DNA of 64,000 bases. Source: Brevundimonas sp. SL130 (lineage in GTDB: Bacteria; Pseudomonadota; Alphaproteobacteria; Caulobacterales; Caulobacteraceae). Positions 19,564-29,001 of this stretch are shown here, one piece after another; positions within the stretch are counted from its first letter, which is position 1, and each line of letters begins with the position of its first letter. Location of the stretch: contig NZ_CP113064.1 of NCBI RefSeq assembly GCF_026625805.1, positions 248,001 through 312,000 on the forward strand. The letters are read 5' to 3'. The position numbers and the translations under genes are program-made. Below the pieces are notes generated by a model. The model was given only the letters and a program-made list of their open reading frames with translations. It was not told the DNA's origin and did no database searches.

Positions 19564-19937
19564 ACGTCGTCGCTGCGGCCTGGCAAAGGCTTGAGGGCGT
19601 GGCGCTGTTCGGCGCAGGCCTCATCGCCTACGCCCATATGGACGCAGGTTGGATACTGTTCGCCGTCCTGTTTCTGGTTCCCGACGTCAGCTTCGCGGCC
19701 TATCTGGCGGGGCCGCGTTTCGGCGCCCTGGTCTATAACTTGGCGCACAGCCTGATCGGCCCCCTCCTGCTGGGCGGCGTGGGGCTCGCAGCGTCTATCC
19801 CGTCAGCGACGTCCGTGGCGCTGATCTGGCTGGTCCATATCGGCCTGGACCGCGCCTTGGGATATGGCTTGAAATCGCCTGAAGCCTTTGGCGTGACTCA
19901 CCTCGGCCTGATCGGACGCGCCCAGTCGCGATCCTGA
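19560..19937 (+). CDS. DUF4260 membrane protein
   Basis: This 125-aa protein has four hydrophobic segments and the DUF4260 motifs LFLVPDVSFAAYLAGPRFGA and HIGLDRALGYGLK near the C-terminus. Function is unknown. ATG 19560 overlaps the pgi stop, indicating translational coupling. The stop abuts the convergent DUF1826 gene with no gap. Confidence 0.8.
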   Translation: MNVVAAAWQRLEGVALFGAGLIAYAHMDAGWILFAVLFLVPDVSFAAYLAGPRFGALVYNLAHSLIGPLLLGGVGLAASIPSATSVALIWLVHIGLDRALGYGLKSPEAFGVTHLGLIGRAQSRS

Positions 19938-20522
19938 TCAAACCCGGTCCTCGCGGCCCGGCGCGGCGTCGATCGTCAAGACGCGCCGGGGGGATCGTCT
20001 CCCGGCCGGCGGCGAGCGGTGCAGAACCTCCGGAAACTCCGGCCAGGCCTCCCAGCCCGGCGCCGTGCCCTTCATGACGGCGACATCGCCGGGGTGAAGG
20101 GTGCGCACCCGGCGGCGCGTGCTGATGTTGCGCCCGTCCAGATCCTCGCCGATCTCGCCGGCGAAGGCCCATTCCGGCCCCGGCCCCTCATAGGCGACGA
20201 TCAGGCGCACCGGGACCGCGTCCTGGTGAAAGCGCGGGCAGGCGCGCCGGGTCACGGTCTCGCACCGCGCGCGCCAAGTCTCGCATCCGCTGATCGCCGC
20301 CACGATCTCCGCCAATCTCTCGATATCCTGGAGAAACCACTCGGGCGCCGGACCGGATGGGGCGATCCAGCGCCCGTCGCATTCGGCGGTGAAGTCGGCC
20401 GGGGGCGGGGCGTCGGGCGGCATGGGGCTGGGCCGCGACCAGATCGCCATCCGCACCTGCGGCTCGAACAGGGTGGTGAAGACCGTGGGCGCCTGCCCCT
20501 GGACGACTGCGCCGACCGCCAT
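19938..20522 (-). CDS. DUF1826 protein, putative zinc-starvation gene
   Basis: This 194-aa soluble protein matches the DUF1826 layout: an N-terminal part ending WSRPSPMPPDA, a central cysteine-bearing helical region (ISGCETWRARCETVTRRACPRFHQD) and a C-terminal segment with RTLHPGDVAVMKG, resembling a cupin-like fold. DUF1826 genes commonly sit beside ZigA-type GTPases under Zur control, and that is the case here: the divergent gene is a ZigA-like GTPase and a Zur-type palindrome lies between them. The biochemical role is unknown; Cys/His content fits a metal link. Confidence 0.8.
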   Translation of the reverse strand: MAVGAVVQGQAPTVFTTLFEPQVRMAIWSRPSPMPPDAPPPADFTAECDGRWIAPSGPAPEWFLQDIERLAEIVAAISGCETWRARCETVTRRACPRFHQDAVPVRLIVAYEGPGPEWAFAGEIGEDLDGRNISTRRRVRTLHPGDVAVMKGTAPGWEAWPEFPEVLHRSPPAGRRSPRRVLTIDAAPGREDRV

Positions 20523-20545
20523 GGAAAACCTTGCTGACTGTGCGT

Positions 20546-20558
20546 GTTATACTATAAC
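20546..20558. promoter_or_regulatory. Zur-type operator palindrome
   Basis: GTTATACTATAAC is a perfect 13-bp inverted repeat around a central C. It sits in the 96-bp space between the divergent DUF1826 and ZigA-like genes and resembles the AT-rich palindrome bound by Zur/Fur-family repressors in alphaproteobacteria. It would repress both promoters when zinc is sufficient. Confidence 0.75.
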
Positions 20559-20618
20559 GTAACTCTCATAGTCGCCCGGCTGTGGTCAAGCTCGGCGCAG
20601 CATCCGTGGAGCGCCTTC

Positions 20619-21839
20619 GTGTCCGAGTTCAAGAAACTGCCCGTCACCGTCCTGTCCGGCTTCCTCGGGGCCGGCAAGACGACCCTGCTCAATCACATTC
20701 TGTCGAACCGCGACGGTCTGCGGGTGGCGGTGATCGTCAACGACATGAGCGAGGTGAACATCGACGCCGCCCTGGTGCGGGACGGCGGCGGGGCGGACCT
20801 GTCGCGGACCGAGGAACGGCTGGTGGAGATGTCCAACGGCTGTATCTGCTGCACCCTGCGCGAGGATCTGTTGATCGAGGTCGGCAAGCTGGCGCGCGAG
20901 GGTCGGTTCGACTGCCTGCTGATCGAATCCACCGGGATCTCCGAACCCATGCCGGTCGCCGCCACCTTCGACTTCCGCGACGAGGAGGGTTTCAGCCTGT
21001 CGGACCTGGCCCGGATCGACACCATGGTCACGGTGGTGGACGCCTTCAACTTCCACCGCGACTACCCCTCCACCGACAGCCTGAAGGCGCGCGGTGAACA
21101 CCTGGGCGAGGATGACGAACGCACGGTCGCCAATCTGCTGATCGACCAGATCGAGTTCGCCGACGTCATCGTGCTGAACAAGTGCGACCTGCTGGAGGCG
21201 GCCCAGTTGGGAACGCTGAAGGCGATGATGACCCAGTTCAACCCGCGCGCCCGGATCCTTGAGGCGGTGCGGGGCGTCGTCGCCCTGGATCAGGTGATCG
21301 GCACGGGCCTGTTCGAGATGGAACGGGCCGAACAGGCGGCGGGCTGGTCCCAGGCCCTGCGTGGCGAGGTCACGCCCGAGACCGAGGAATATGGGGTCTC
21401 AACCTTCGTCTATCGGGCGCGCAAGCCGTTCCACCCCCGGCGTCTCTACGATCTTTTGAACCGCGAATGGCCCGGCGTCTGGCGCTCCAAGGGCTTCTTC
21501 TGGCTGGCCAGCCGGATGGACTATGTCGGGTCCTGGAGCCAGGCGGGGGCGGTGACGGAACATGAGTGGGGCGGTCTGTGGTGGGCCTCGGCCCCGCGCG
21601 AGCGCTGGCCTGACGACAATCTCGAATGGCTGAAGGCGATCGAGGCGGTCTGGCGTCAGCCCTACGGCGACCGCCGCCAGGAGATCGTCCTGATCGGCAA
21701 GGATATGAACCGCGACCTGCTGACCTCGATGTTCGACGCCGCCCTGCTGACCCGGTTCGAGATGGAGCGCGGGCCCAAGGGTTGGGCCAGGCTCGAGGAT
21801 CCCTTCCCGCACTGGGGCCCCCGCCAGGACGCGGCGTAA
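20619..21839 (+). CDS. zigA: ZigA/COG0523-family zinc-binding GTPase (putative metallochaperone)
   Basis: This 406-aa GTPase has a Walker A/G1 loop GFLGAGKTT (residues 14-22), the metal-binding CxCC motif at C75-I76-C77-C78 ([12 protein letters not shown]), ESTGISEP (Walker B region), NKCD for guanine recognition, and a C-terminal CobW domain (from about residue 260). The length and CxCC loop match the zinc-starvation subgroup that delivers zinc to client proteins. I place the start at GTG 20619 after TGGAGCG. The frame is open to 20544, but that start would overlap the operator palindrome. Regulation by Zur is inferred from the site upstream. Confidence 0.88.
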   Translation: MSEFKKLPVTVLSGFLGAGKTTLLNHILSNRDGLRVAVIVNDMSEVNIDAALVRDGGGADLSRTEERLVEMSNGCICCTLREDLLIEVGKLAREGRFDCLLIESTGISEPMPVAATFDFRDEEGFSLSDLARIDTMVTVVDAFNFHRDYPSTDSLKARGEHLGEDDERTVANLLIDQIEFADVIVLNKCDLLEAAQLGTLKAMMTQFNPRARILEAVRGVVALDQVIGTGLFEMERAEQAAGWSQALRGEVTPETEEYGVSTFVYRARKPFHPRRLYDLLNREWPGVWRSKGFFWLASRMDYVGSWSQAGAVTEHEWGGLWWASAPRERWPDDNLEWLKAIEAVWRQPYGDRRQEIVLIGKDMNRDLLTSMFDAALLTRFEMERGPKGWARLEDPFPHWGPRQDAA

Positions 21840-21843
21840 AAAA

Positions 21844-21865
21844 GGGGCGTCCCGCAGGACGCCCC
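21844..21865. terminator. Bidirectional rho-independent terminator
   Basis: A 9-bp stem (GGGGCGTCC / GGACGCCCC) with a CGCA loop lies between the convergent ZigA-like and glycine-zipper genes. On the minus strand it is followed by six T, on the plus strand by a weaker TTCTT, so it serves both genes. Confidence 0.85.
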
Positions 21866-21882
21866 TTCTTCATCCCATCCGC

Positions 21883-22311
21883 CTACCAGCGGCGGTCGTA
21901 GCGGTAGTCGCGCCGATCATCCCGGCGGTCATAACGCTGGTCCCGACGATAGTCGCGATAGTCGCGGCGCTGCTCGTAACGGGAATCCCGGCTGTTGATG
22001 CCGTGATCGCGTTCCCAGTGGCCCTGGTTCCGGTAGCACTGGCCGCCGCGATAATATTCGCAGCCCGAGCCGCGGTTGGACGCCACGGCGCCGAGCGCCG
22101 CGCCGGCCAGGGCGCCGCCGGCGATATAGCTGCCGTCGCCATTGCCATAGAGGGCGCCGGCCAGGCCGCCCACTGCGGCGCCGATCAAGGCGTTGCGGGC
22201 GGTGTCGTCGCGGTCGGGATCTCGCGACTGGGCCGAGGCCGGGGCGGCCATCAGGGTCATGGCTACGACCGGGGCGGCGACGGCGGCGGCGATCTTCAGC
22301 ATCTTGGACAT
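21883..22311 (-). CDS. Exported glycine-zipper 2TM domain protein
   Basis: This 142-aa protein has a signal peptide (residues 1 to about 28, ending ASAQS). A glycine-zipper segment follows (NALIGAAVGGLAGALYGNGD, then GGALAGAALGAVAS). Next is a cysteine pair in GCEYYRGGQCYRNQGH and a highly charged Arg/Asp/Tyr tail built from RRDYRDYRRD-like repeats. The glycine-zipper 2TM family is found in envelope stress proteins such as PcoS/SlyB-like lipoproteins, but no lipobox is present here. It probably inserts in or binds the outer membrane; the function is not known. Confidence 0.8.
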   Translation of the reverse strand: MSKMLKIAAAVAAPVVAMTLMAAPASAQSRDPDRDDTARNALIGAAVGGLAGALYGNGDGSYIAGGALAGAALGAVASNRGSGCEYYRGGQCYRNQGHWERDHGINSRDSRYEQRRDYRDYRRDQRYDRRDDRRDYRYDRRW

Positions 22312-22474
22312 GGTCGTCTCCTTTTATTTTCGGGCCGGGTTTCGCCTGTCCGGGTGTGGACGGGCTCCAGCGTTGAGACGGTTCTGCCAGCCCCAGCTTG
22401 AACAGGCCCGGAGCCGGCTGTTCATTTGGGGTTCACCTGTCGCGGAAGTTTCGCACGCCCGATGGGCGGGTCGC

Positions 22475-22503
22475 CTTGACGCTGGCCTTGGCTCTGACTA
22501 ACT
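22475..22503 (+). promoter_or_regulatory. Candidate sigma-32-type promoter of groESL
   Basis: CTTGAC (22475-22480) is followed after 17 bp by CTAACT (22498-22503), just upstream of the CIRCE-like element. The -35 matches the RpoH consensus in alphaproteobacteria well; the -10 is weaker. This assignment is by pattern and position only. Confidence 0.45.
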
Positions 22504-22513
22504 CCCGCTCGCG

Positions 22514-22540
22514 TTAGCACTCTCTCTGGTCGGCTGCTAA
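22514..22540. promoter_or_regulatory. CIRCE-like HrcA operator of groESL
   Basis: A perfect left half TTAGCACTC, 9-bp spacer and right half GGCTGCTAA (7 of 9 matches to GAGTGCTAA) lie 74 bp upstream of groES. This is the classic CIRCE spacing and position. HrcA repression of groESL through CIRCE is known in Caulobacter. Confidence 0.85.
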
Positions 22541-22613
22541 AACGGCGATCTGGAGAAGGCTGGCCCACCGTTTTCAAGTCACCCCTGTTCAGGGGAACAC
22601 AAGGAGAGAACCG

Positions 22614-22901
22614 ATGGCGTTTCGTCCGCTCGGCGACCGCGTGCTGGTTAAGCGCGTTGAAGAAGAATCCAAGACCAAGGGCGGGATCATCATCCCCGAC
22701 ACCGCCAAGGAAAAGCCGCAGGAAGGCGAAGTCGTCTCCGTCGGCCCCGGCGTCCGTGACGAATCCGGCAAGGTCAACGCCCTGGAACTGAAGGCCGGCG
22801 ACCGCATCCTGTTCGGCAAGTGGTCGGGCACGGAAGTGAAGATCGACGGCGACGACCTGATCATCATGAAAGAGTCGGACGTCCTGGGCGTCCTGAGCTG
22901 A
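22614..22901 (+). CDS. groES: Co-chaperonin GroES
   Basis: This 95-aa protein has the full GroES fold: [18 protein letters not shown], the mobile loop around [20 protein letters not shown], and the C-terminal [15 protein letters not shown] strand. It forms the heptameric lid of GroEL in the cytoplasm. A strong AAGGAGAG site precedes ATG 22614. It leads the groES-groL operon behind CIRCE-like and sigma-32-like elements; a 118-bp spacer with a long inverted repeat separates it from groL. Confidence 0.98.
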   Translation: MAFRPLGDRVLVKRVEEESKTKGGIIIPDTAKEKPQEGEVVSVGPGVRDESGKVNALELKAGDRILFGKWSGTEVKIDGDDLIIMKESDVLGVLS

Positions 22902-22927
22902 GCTGGATCGGGTGACAAGTGAGCCAA

Positions 22928-24665
<1,738 letters not shown>

Positions 24666-24668
24666 TTG

Positions 24669-24689
24669 TCCTCGGGCTCGACCCGAGGA
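24669..24689. repeat. REP-like palindrome after groL
   Basis: TCCTCGGG / CCCGAGGA with a CTCGA centre lies 5 bp after the groL stop. It resembles dispersed palindromes common between genes of Caulobacterales and sphingomonads. It is missing from the otherwise similar sequence after the broken groL copy, so it was inserted in or lost from one copy only. Confidence 0.65.
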
Positions 24690-24719
24690 TCCAAGTCACT
24701 CCAGGCTGAAAATGCAGAA

Positions 24720-24748
24720 GGGCGGGACCGTAAGGTCCCGCCCTTTTT
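24720..24748 (+). terminator. groL rho-independent terminator
   Basis: A 10-bp stem (GGGCGGGACC / GGTCCCGCCC) with a GTAA loop is followed by five T. Nearly the same hairpin, with loop GCAA, follows the broken groL copy at 29735, so it was part of the duplicated segment. Confidence 0.92.
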
Positions 24749-24768
24749 GTTGTATAGGAACTAAGGCG

Positions 24769-26916
24769 TCAGGCCTGCGCCATTTCCGGCGCCGTCGCCC
24801 GAGTGCCGGGCCTCTGTTCCACCAGCCCGCCGTCTTGGACGACCAGCAACCGATCCGCGCGCCTCAACAATGCCGGCCGATGGGCGACGACGATGCGGGT
24901 GATCGGCAGCTGCGCAATCAGATCGGCGATGATTTCCTCGGTCGAGACGTCAAGATTGGCAGTGCCTTCGTCTAGGATCAGGATGCGCGGTTGGCGATAC
25001 AGCGCTCGCGCCAGCAGGACACGCTGCTTCTGCCCGCCTGACAGGGTCGAGCCCATGTCGCCGACGAGGGACAGATATTGCATCGGCATCCGCACAATGT
25101 CCTCGTGCACCTGAGCGGCATAGGCGGCTTGCTGGACACGGACCATATCGAGGTCGGGATCGAAGAAGGCGATATTGTCGGCGATGGTGCCCGACAGCAG
25201 CCGGTCGTCCTGAGCCACCACCCCGACCTGCTCGCGCCAGGCCCGCCAGAGATCGGGCGTCGCCGTCTGTCCGTCCAAAGTGATGGCGCCGCCGGTGGGA
25301 TGGCGCAGGCCCAGCATCAGCTTCAACAGGGTCGTCTTGCCCCCACCGGACGCGCCGGTAATGGCCAGGAACTCCCCCGGTCGGACCTCCAGATTGAGGC
25401 CTTGCAGAATTGCGCGGTCGGCGGCGCCGTAGCGGAAGTCGATGTCCCGCAGACTCATGGCGCCGCGGACATCCAGGCGCGGCGGGGCGGCGGCCGAAGA
25501 GGTCTCCACTTCGGCGATCACGATGTCTGACAGCCGCTCCAGATGCAGGTTCAGGAAACGGAACTGTATCGCTTGATTGATCAAGGCGTTGGCCCGATCC
25601 GTGAAGGTCTGGCGGAATGACAGGAAGGCGAACAGCATCCCGACCGAGAACCCATCGCCTGCCAAAATCGTTCGTGCGCCCAGATAGATGACGATCACCG
25701 TCTGTAGCCCTGTCACCAGCCCTTGGGTGAAGGTCAGGGAGATCTGGAACTTGCCGACAGAGACGGCGGCGTTGATTGCATTGGCGTAGAGATTGCGCCA
25801 CGAACTCTCGCGTTCGGCCTCGCGGCCCATGATCTTGATCGTGGTCGCGGCGCGCACGGTCTCCATGATGTGGGACTGCTCGCGGGCGCTTTCGACGATC
25901 TGTTCTTCGGTGCGGGCCCTCATGGCCGGGAACAGAGCGAAGGCGAGACCCAGGTTGATCGCCACTGCTCCGACCACGACCGCCGTCAAGGTCGGCGAAT
26001 ACAGCAACAGGATGACGATTGCGACGACCGCCATTAGTCCGTCGATAAGGGCCGCGATTACCCCGCGCGTCAGCACGTCCTGGATTGCCGAGGCCGAGCC
26101 GATGCGCGAGAGGATGTCTCCTACATGGCGCTTCTCGAACCAGTCGCTGGGCAGGCGGATCATGTGCCGTACCAGATTGCCGACCATCTGGAAGCTGAGC
26201 ATCTGACCGAACACCTGAAGCGCCCAGGCGCGCAAGGCCTCGATCGTGACCTGGACGACGACCAGGGCGCCGAAGCCGATGGCCAGCACGGTCAACAGGT
26301 CGCGGTCCGACCGCATAATGCCTTCGTCCACCACCAATTGCATCTGGAACGGCATGGCGAAGGCCGCGACCTGCAACGCCAATGACAGGCCGAGAATCTG
26401 GAAAAACGCGGGCCAGAATCCGACCATCCTGGACCACAGGCTGGTCAGCTTGATCGGCGCGCGCGCCGTAACCTTTTCGAAGGTGGCCGACGGCGTCAGC
26501 TCAAGCACTACGCCGGTGAAATGGTTCGACAGATCGGCGATAGCATAGGTCCGCGCGCCGAGGGCTGGGTCGTGGACCACAGCCTTGGTTCCGGACACCG
26601 ACTTCAGCACCACGAAATGATTCAGATCCCAGTGCAGGATGGCCGGCAGCCGCACCTTGTTGAGCGCCGACAGCTCGACTTTCAGGGCCCGCGGCGCGAA
26701 CCCCAGACTGTCGGCGAACCCCATGATGCTGCGCAAGGTCGCGCCCGACATCGACAGGGTGAACCGCTGGCGCAGACCGTTCAGATCGACGTCATGGCCG
26801 TGATAGCGGGCCACCATGGCCATACAGGCCAGGCCGCATTCGGCCGCCTCGGCTCCCTGAATGATGGGCAGGCGTCGGCGACGGGCGAAGTTTAGTTCCG
26901 CTGGAATCTTCATCAT
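24769..26916 (-). CDS. C39-peptidase ABC exporter for double-glycine-leader peptides
   Basis: This is a 715-aa three-part transporter. Residues 1 to about 135 form a C39 cysteine peptidase with Q20, catalytic C27 (AAECGLACMAM), H100 (DLNHFVVLK) and D116 (VHDPALG), all present. About six membrane helices span residues 150-430. The ATPase follows with Walker A GASGGGKTTLL, signature LSGGQKQRV and Walker B ILILDEGTANLD. Such enzymes cut the leader after a GG motif while exporting the peptide. ATG 26916 overlaps the stop of the adaptor gene (ATGATGA), so they are one operon. The peptides encoded divergently from 28279 are the evident cargo. Composition resembles CdzA of Caulobacter; orthology is untested. 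Confidence 0.92.
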   Translation of the reverse strand: MMKIPAELNFARRRRLPIIQGAEAAECGLACMAMVARYHGHDVDLNGLRQRFTLSMSGATLRSIMGFADSLGFAPRALKVELSALNKVRLPAILHWDLNHFVVLKSVSGTKAVVHDPALGARTYAIADLSNHFTGVVLELTPSATFEKVTARAPIKLTSLWSRMVGFWPAFFQILGLSLALQVAAFAMPFQMQLVVDEGIMRSDRDLLTVLAIGFGALVVVQVTIEALRAWALQVFGQMLSFQMVGNLVRHMIRLPSDWFEKRHVGDILSRIGSASAIQDVLTRGVIAALIDGLMAVVAIVILLLYSPTLTAVVVGAVAINLGLAFALFPAMRARTEEQIVESAREQSHIMETVRAATTIKIMGREAERESSWRNLYANAINAAVSVGKFQISLTFTQGLVTGLQTVIVIYLGARTILAGDGFSVGMLFAFLSFRQTFTDRANALINQAIQFRFLNLHLERLSDIVIAEVETSSAAAPPRLDVRGAMSLRDIDFRYGAADRAILQGLNLEVRPGEFLAITGASGGGKTTLLKLMLGLRHPTGGAITLDGQTATPDLWRAWREQVGVVAQDDRLLSGTIADNIAFFDPDLDMVRVQQAAYAAQVHEDIVRMPMQYLSLVGDMGSTLSGGQKQRVLLARALYRQPRILILDEGTANLDVSTEEIIADLIAQLPITRIVVAHRPALLRRADRLLVVQDGGLVEQRPGTRATAPEMAQA

Positions 26917-28154
26917 CGGCGTCCGGCGGCGTAGAGGGGGTCCAGCAACCATTCCAACAGCGTACGGCGGTCGATGACGACGTCCGCGCTCAACAGCATT
27001 CCGGGTTGCAGCGGCAGGGCCTGGCCATAGGCCTCGACGCTGTCTCGGGCTAGCTTGACCCGCACGCGGAACACCGGCTCCTGGACCTGCAGTCCAGGAA
27101 TGGCGATCTCGGTCGGGGCCAGGACGGTGCGCGAGACCGAGGTTACTACGCCCTGTCCGGTACCGAATTTCTGATGGGGAAAGGCCTGGTAAAGCAGCCG
27201 GACCTCCTGACCCGCTTTGACGAACCCGGCCGCCCGTGACGGGGCGTAGAGTTCGGCCTCCAAGGCTGAGTCCCCGGCGGTCAGCACCGCCACGGCGGCG
27301 CCCGGCGCCACGGTCTGGCCCGCATCCACCGGCAGGGCCGCGACCCGCCCCGCCACAGTGGCGACGACGACATAGCGGCCTTGCGCCTCAGCCTGGGTCG
27401 CCTGCTGGTCCAGACCCGCGTGGGTCGAGGCGGCCTCGGCGCGAGCGGCCTGAATATCGATTGGAATGGCGGCCAGACGCGCGTCCACCTCGCCGATCTG
27501 CCGCTCATAGCTCAAGGCCTGTGACGACAGGGTCGAGGCCTCCTGCTGTACGGACAACTCGGCGGATCGACGGGCTTCCAGTTCGCGGCGGGGCAGGAAC
27601 CCTTGCGCGGCGATGGTCTCTGCGCGGTTCACCTCGGCGCGGGCCAGCGTCAGGCGCTCCGCCTGAAGCGCGATGTTGCGCCGGGTCTCTGCCAGTTCGC
27701 GGCCCAAGGCGGCGCGGCGCTCGGTCAACTGGCGATGCTCGGCCGCGAGCGCGGCTTGGGCGGCGGCGGCGCGCGATCCGGCTGCCGCGCCCTGCGCGTC
27801 CAAGCTGCGCGCCAAAGCTTCGAAACTGTCGCCGCCCTCCAGGGCCGAGGACAACGTCAAGGTTGCAATGGGTTGCCCGACGACGACACGGTCGCCCTCG
27901 CGCACGTAGACGTTGGAGACGATCCCGCCCTGCCGCGCGGCCAGTCGGATCATCCCGGCCTGGGGTGTCAACCAGCCGACGACCGTCTCCTTGCGAGCAT
28001 AGGAGGCGGTGGCTGCAAACGTCGCGCTGCCTAACATCACGGCAAACATCAGCCCTGCGAGGACGCGGGATGACACGGAGGAGGCCAATATCACCTCGCC
28101 TGCGAGGCGTCGGGTGGCATGAGTAATAGCTTCCTTACGAAACAAATCTGACAT
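26913..28154 (-). CDS. HlyD-family periplasmic adaptor of the peptide exporter
   Basis: This 413-aa protein has a short cytoplasmic N-terminus (MSDLFRKEAITHATRRLAGE), one membrane helix (residues 27-50), a biotinyl-lipoyl-like half domain, a long alpha-helical hairpin (residues 125-260) and the second barrel half near VVATVAGRVAALPVDAGQ. It joins the inner-membrane ABC exporter to an outer-membrane TolC-type channel, which is not encoded here. It is the first gene of the minus-strand operon, divergent from the small peptide genes 124 bp away. Confidence 0.9.
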   Translation of the reverse strand: MSDLFRKEAITHATRRLAGEVILASSVSSRVLAGLMFAVMLGSATFAATASYARKETVVGWLTPQAGMIRLAARQGGIVSNVYVREGDRVVVGQPIATLTLSSALEGGDSFEALARSLDAQGAAAGSRAAAAQAALAAEHRQLTERRAALGRELAETRRNIALQAERLTLARAEVNRAETIAAQGFLPRRELEARRSAELSVQQEASTLSSQALSYERQIGEVDARLAAIPIDIQAARAEAASTHAGLDQQATQAEAQGRYVVVATVAGRVAALPVDAGQTVAPGAAVAVLTAGDSALEAELYAPSRAAGFVKAGQEVRLLYQAFPHQKFGTGQGVVTSVSRTVLAPTEIAIPGLQVQEPVFRVRVKLARDSVEAYGQALPLQPGMLLSADVVIDRRTLLEWLLDPLYAAGRR

Positions 28155-28278
28155 TCTTTAGGAATACCTGCGCGGAGAGAATTTTTGCCCTTTGATCTTG
28201 ACAGGGTGCGGTTTCAGACACAACCTTAGATTTGTGATCCGGACAGCTGGATCGTGCATTCTAGATTAGGAGGGGACC
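28155..28278. promoter_or_regulatory. Divergent intergenic region of the exporter/peptide cassette
   Basis: This 124-bp AT-rich spacer must hold the promoters of the exporter operon (minus) and the peptide genes (plus). A consensus-like TTGACA lies at 28198-28203 on the plus strand, but the best -10-like TTAGAT (28226-28231) is too far away, so I do not claim a complete promoter. AGGAGG just before 28279 is the ribosome-binding site of the first peptide gene. Confidence 0.35.
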
Positions 28279-28464
28279 ATGTCGGCTGTAGATATGGACG
28301 TACGTGAGCTTACGGACAGCGACATTGACGAAGTAAATGGGGGGGCTGCATTAGCCATTGTCGCCGCCGTTGCTATAATAGTTGTTGTCGTAGTTGCTGT
28401 TGCCTATGTCGGATATCAAGATGGCCATCGAGATGGCTACGAAAGTAATAGAGACAAGAAATAG
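28279..28464 (+). CDS. Double-glycine-leader secreted peptide 1 (bacteriocin-like)
   Basis: This is a 61-aa precursor. Residues 1-22 end in ELTDSDIDEVNGG, a textbook C39 leader with cleavage after GG. The mature 39 residues are a hydrophobic helix (AALAIVAAVAIIVVVVVAVAY) followed by a polar tail GYQDGHRDGYESNRDKK that has GxxxGxxxG spacing. That combination, a membrane-inserting helix with glycine-zipper periodicity, resembles the Cdz peptides of Caulobacter and class II bacteriocins. AGGAGG stands 5 nt before ATG 28279. Codon use is AT-rich compared with the rest of the window, which suggests horizontal origin. Toxicity is inferred, not shown. Confidence 0.82.
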   Translation: MSAVDMDVRELTDSDIDEVNGGAALAIVAAVAIIVVVVVAVAYVGYQDGHRDGYESNRDKK

Positions 28465-28496
28465 ATCAATTCGTTCGTTTTTTTGGATTTAGACGA

Positions 28497-28676
28497 ATGA
28501 ACACGTTACAGCAAGTCTCTTTTAATTACGTATTCAAGTTTGCATCTATATTGTCTATTGCTGTGGCGTTAGTATATGCTGGCTTTTACAAAGCAGGATA
28601 TCAGTCCGGAAAAGACAAAGCTCTGCAAGACAATGCGCAAATCTCAAAGGATTATATTGATGAACGAGTCAATTAA
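28497..28676 (+). CDS. Leaderless 59-aa membrane peptide, candidate immunity protein
   Basis: This small gene starts at ATG 28497 and stops at TAA 28674-28676. The product has a polar start (MNTLQQVSFNYVFK), a membrane helix (FASILSIAVALVYAGFY) and a tail KAGYQSGKDKALQDNAQISK. The tail is strikingly like the tails of its neighbours (GYQDGHRDG and GYEAGKDQALRDN), so it is a real paralogous gene, yet it has no GG leader and should stay in the inner membrane. A small membrane protein between two exported peptides is where an immunity protein is expected. It overlaps the next gene's start by 17 bp in another frame, implying coupled translation. There is no strong ribosome-binding site. Confidence 0.65.
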   Translation: MNTLQQVSFNYVFKFASILSIAVALVYAGFYKAGYQSGKDKALQDNAQISKDYIDERVN

Positions 28677-28860
28677 ACTCAACATCGAAGGTCTCCGCCT
28701 CCTTAATGAGGGCGAGATCGAAGAGGTAAATGGCTGTACTGTAGCCGCATCTGCTGGTCTGGTTCTAAGTTTGGCAGCCGTTTATGCGGTATTCCGACAA
28801 ATCGGATATGAGGCGGGTAAAGACCAAGCCTTGCGAGACAATAGAGCGGATGACAAATAG
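28660..28860 (+). CDS. Secreted peptide 3 with atypical leader (NGC instead of NGG)
   Basis: This is a 66-aa precursor starting at ATG 28660, 8 nt after AAAGGA. The leader region LRLLNEGEIEEVNG matches the C39 leader consensus (compare DSDIDEVNG in peptide 1), but the next residue is Cys rather than Gly. A membrane helix follows (TVAASAGLVLSLAAVYAVF), then the tail IGYEAGKDQALRDNRADDK with GxxxG. The frame is open further upstream (to 28576), but that part overlaps the 59-aa gene and has no leader character. It may be processed less efficiently or differently from peptide 1. It belongs to the same AT-rich operon. Confidence 0.72.
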   Translation: MNESIKLNIEGLRLLNEGEIEEVNGCTVAASAGLVLSLAAVYAVFRQIGYEAGKDQALRDNRADDK

Positions 28861-28962
28861 TGTATATTGTTCATGAGAAATTAATTTTAATATTGTCAGC
28901 CCGCGTTGGTCTATATTCGATATTGGCTGAGCTGGGAATTTAACCACGACTTCGAGGTAGAT

Positions 28963-29001
28963 ATGAACTATAAAGCCTTGATTATCACAATGGAGGACTG
29001 A
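28963..29001 (+). CDS. Possible 12-aa coupling ORF before peptide 4
   Basis: ATG 28963 follows GAGGT and encodes MNYKALIITMED with the stop at 28999-29001, one base before the ATG of the 38-aa peptide. It contains that gene's GGAGGA ribosome-binding site. It could be a translational coupler or simply the tail of a lost gene. Evidence is limited to position and ribosome-binding sites. Confidence 0.25.
   Translation: MNYKALIITMED

Noticed and set aside
20544-20618. N-terminal extension of the ZigA-like GTPase from a GTG at 20544
   Set aside because: It would overlap the Zur-type palindrome and add non-family sequence; GTG 20619 fits better.
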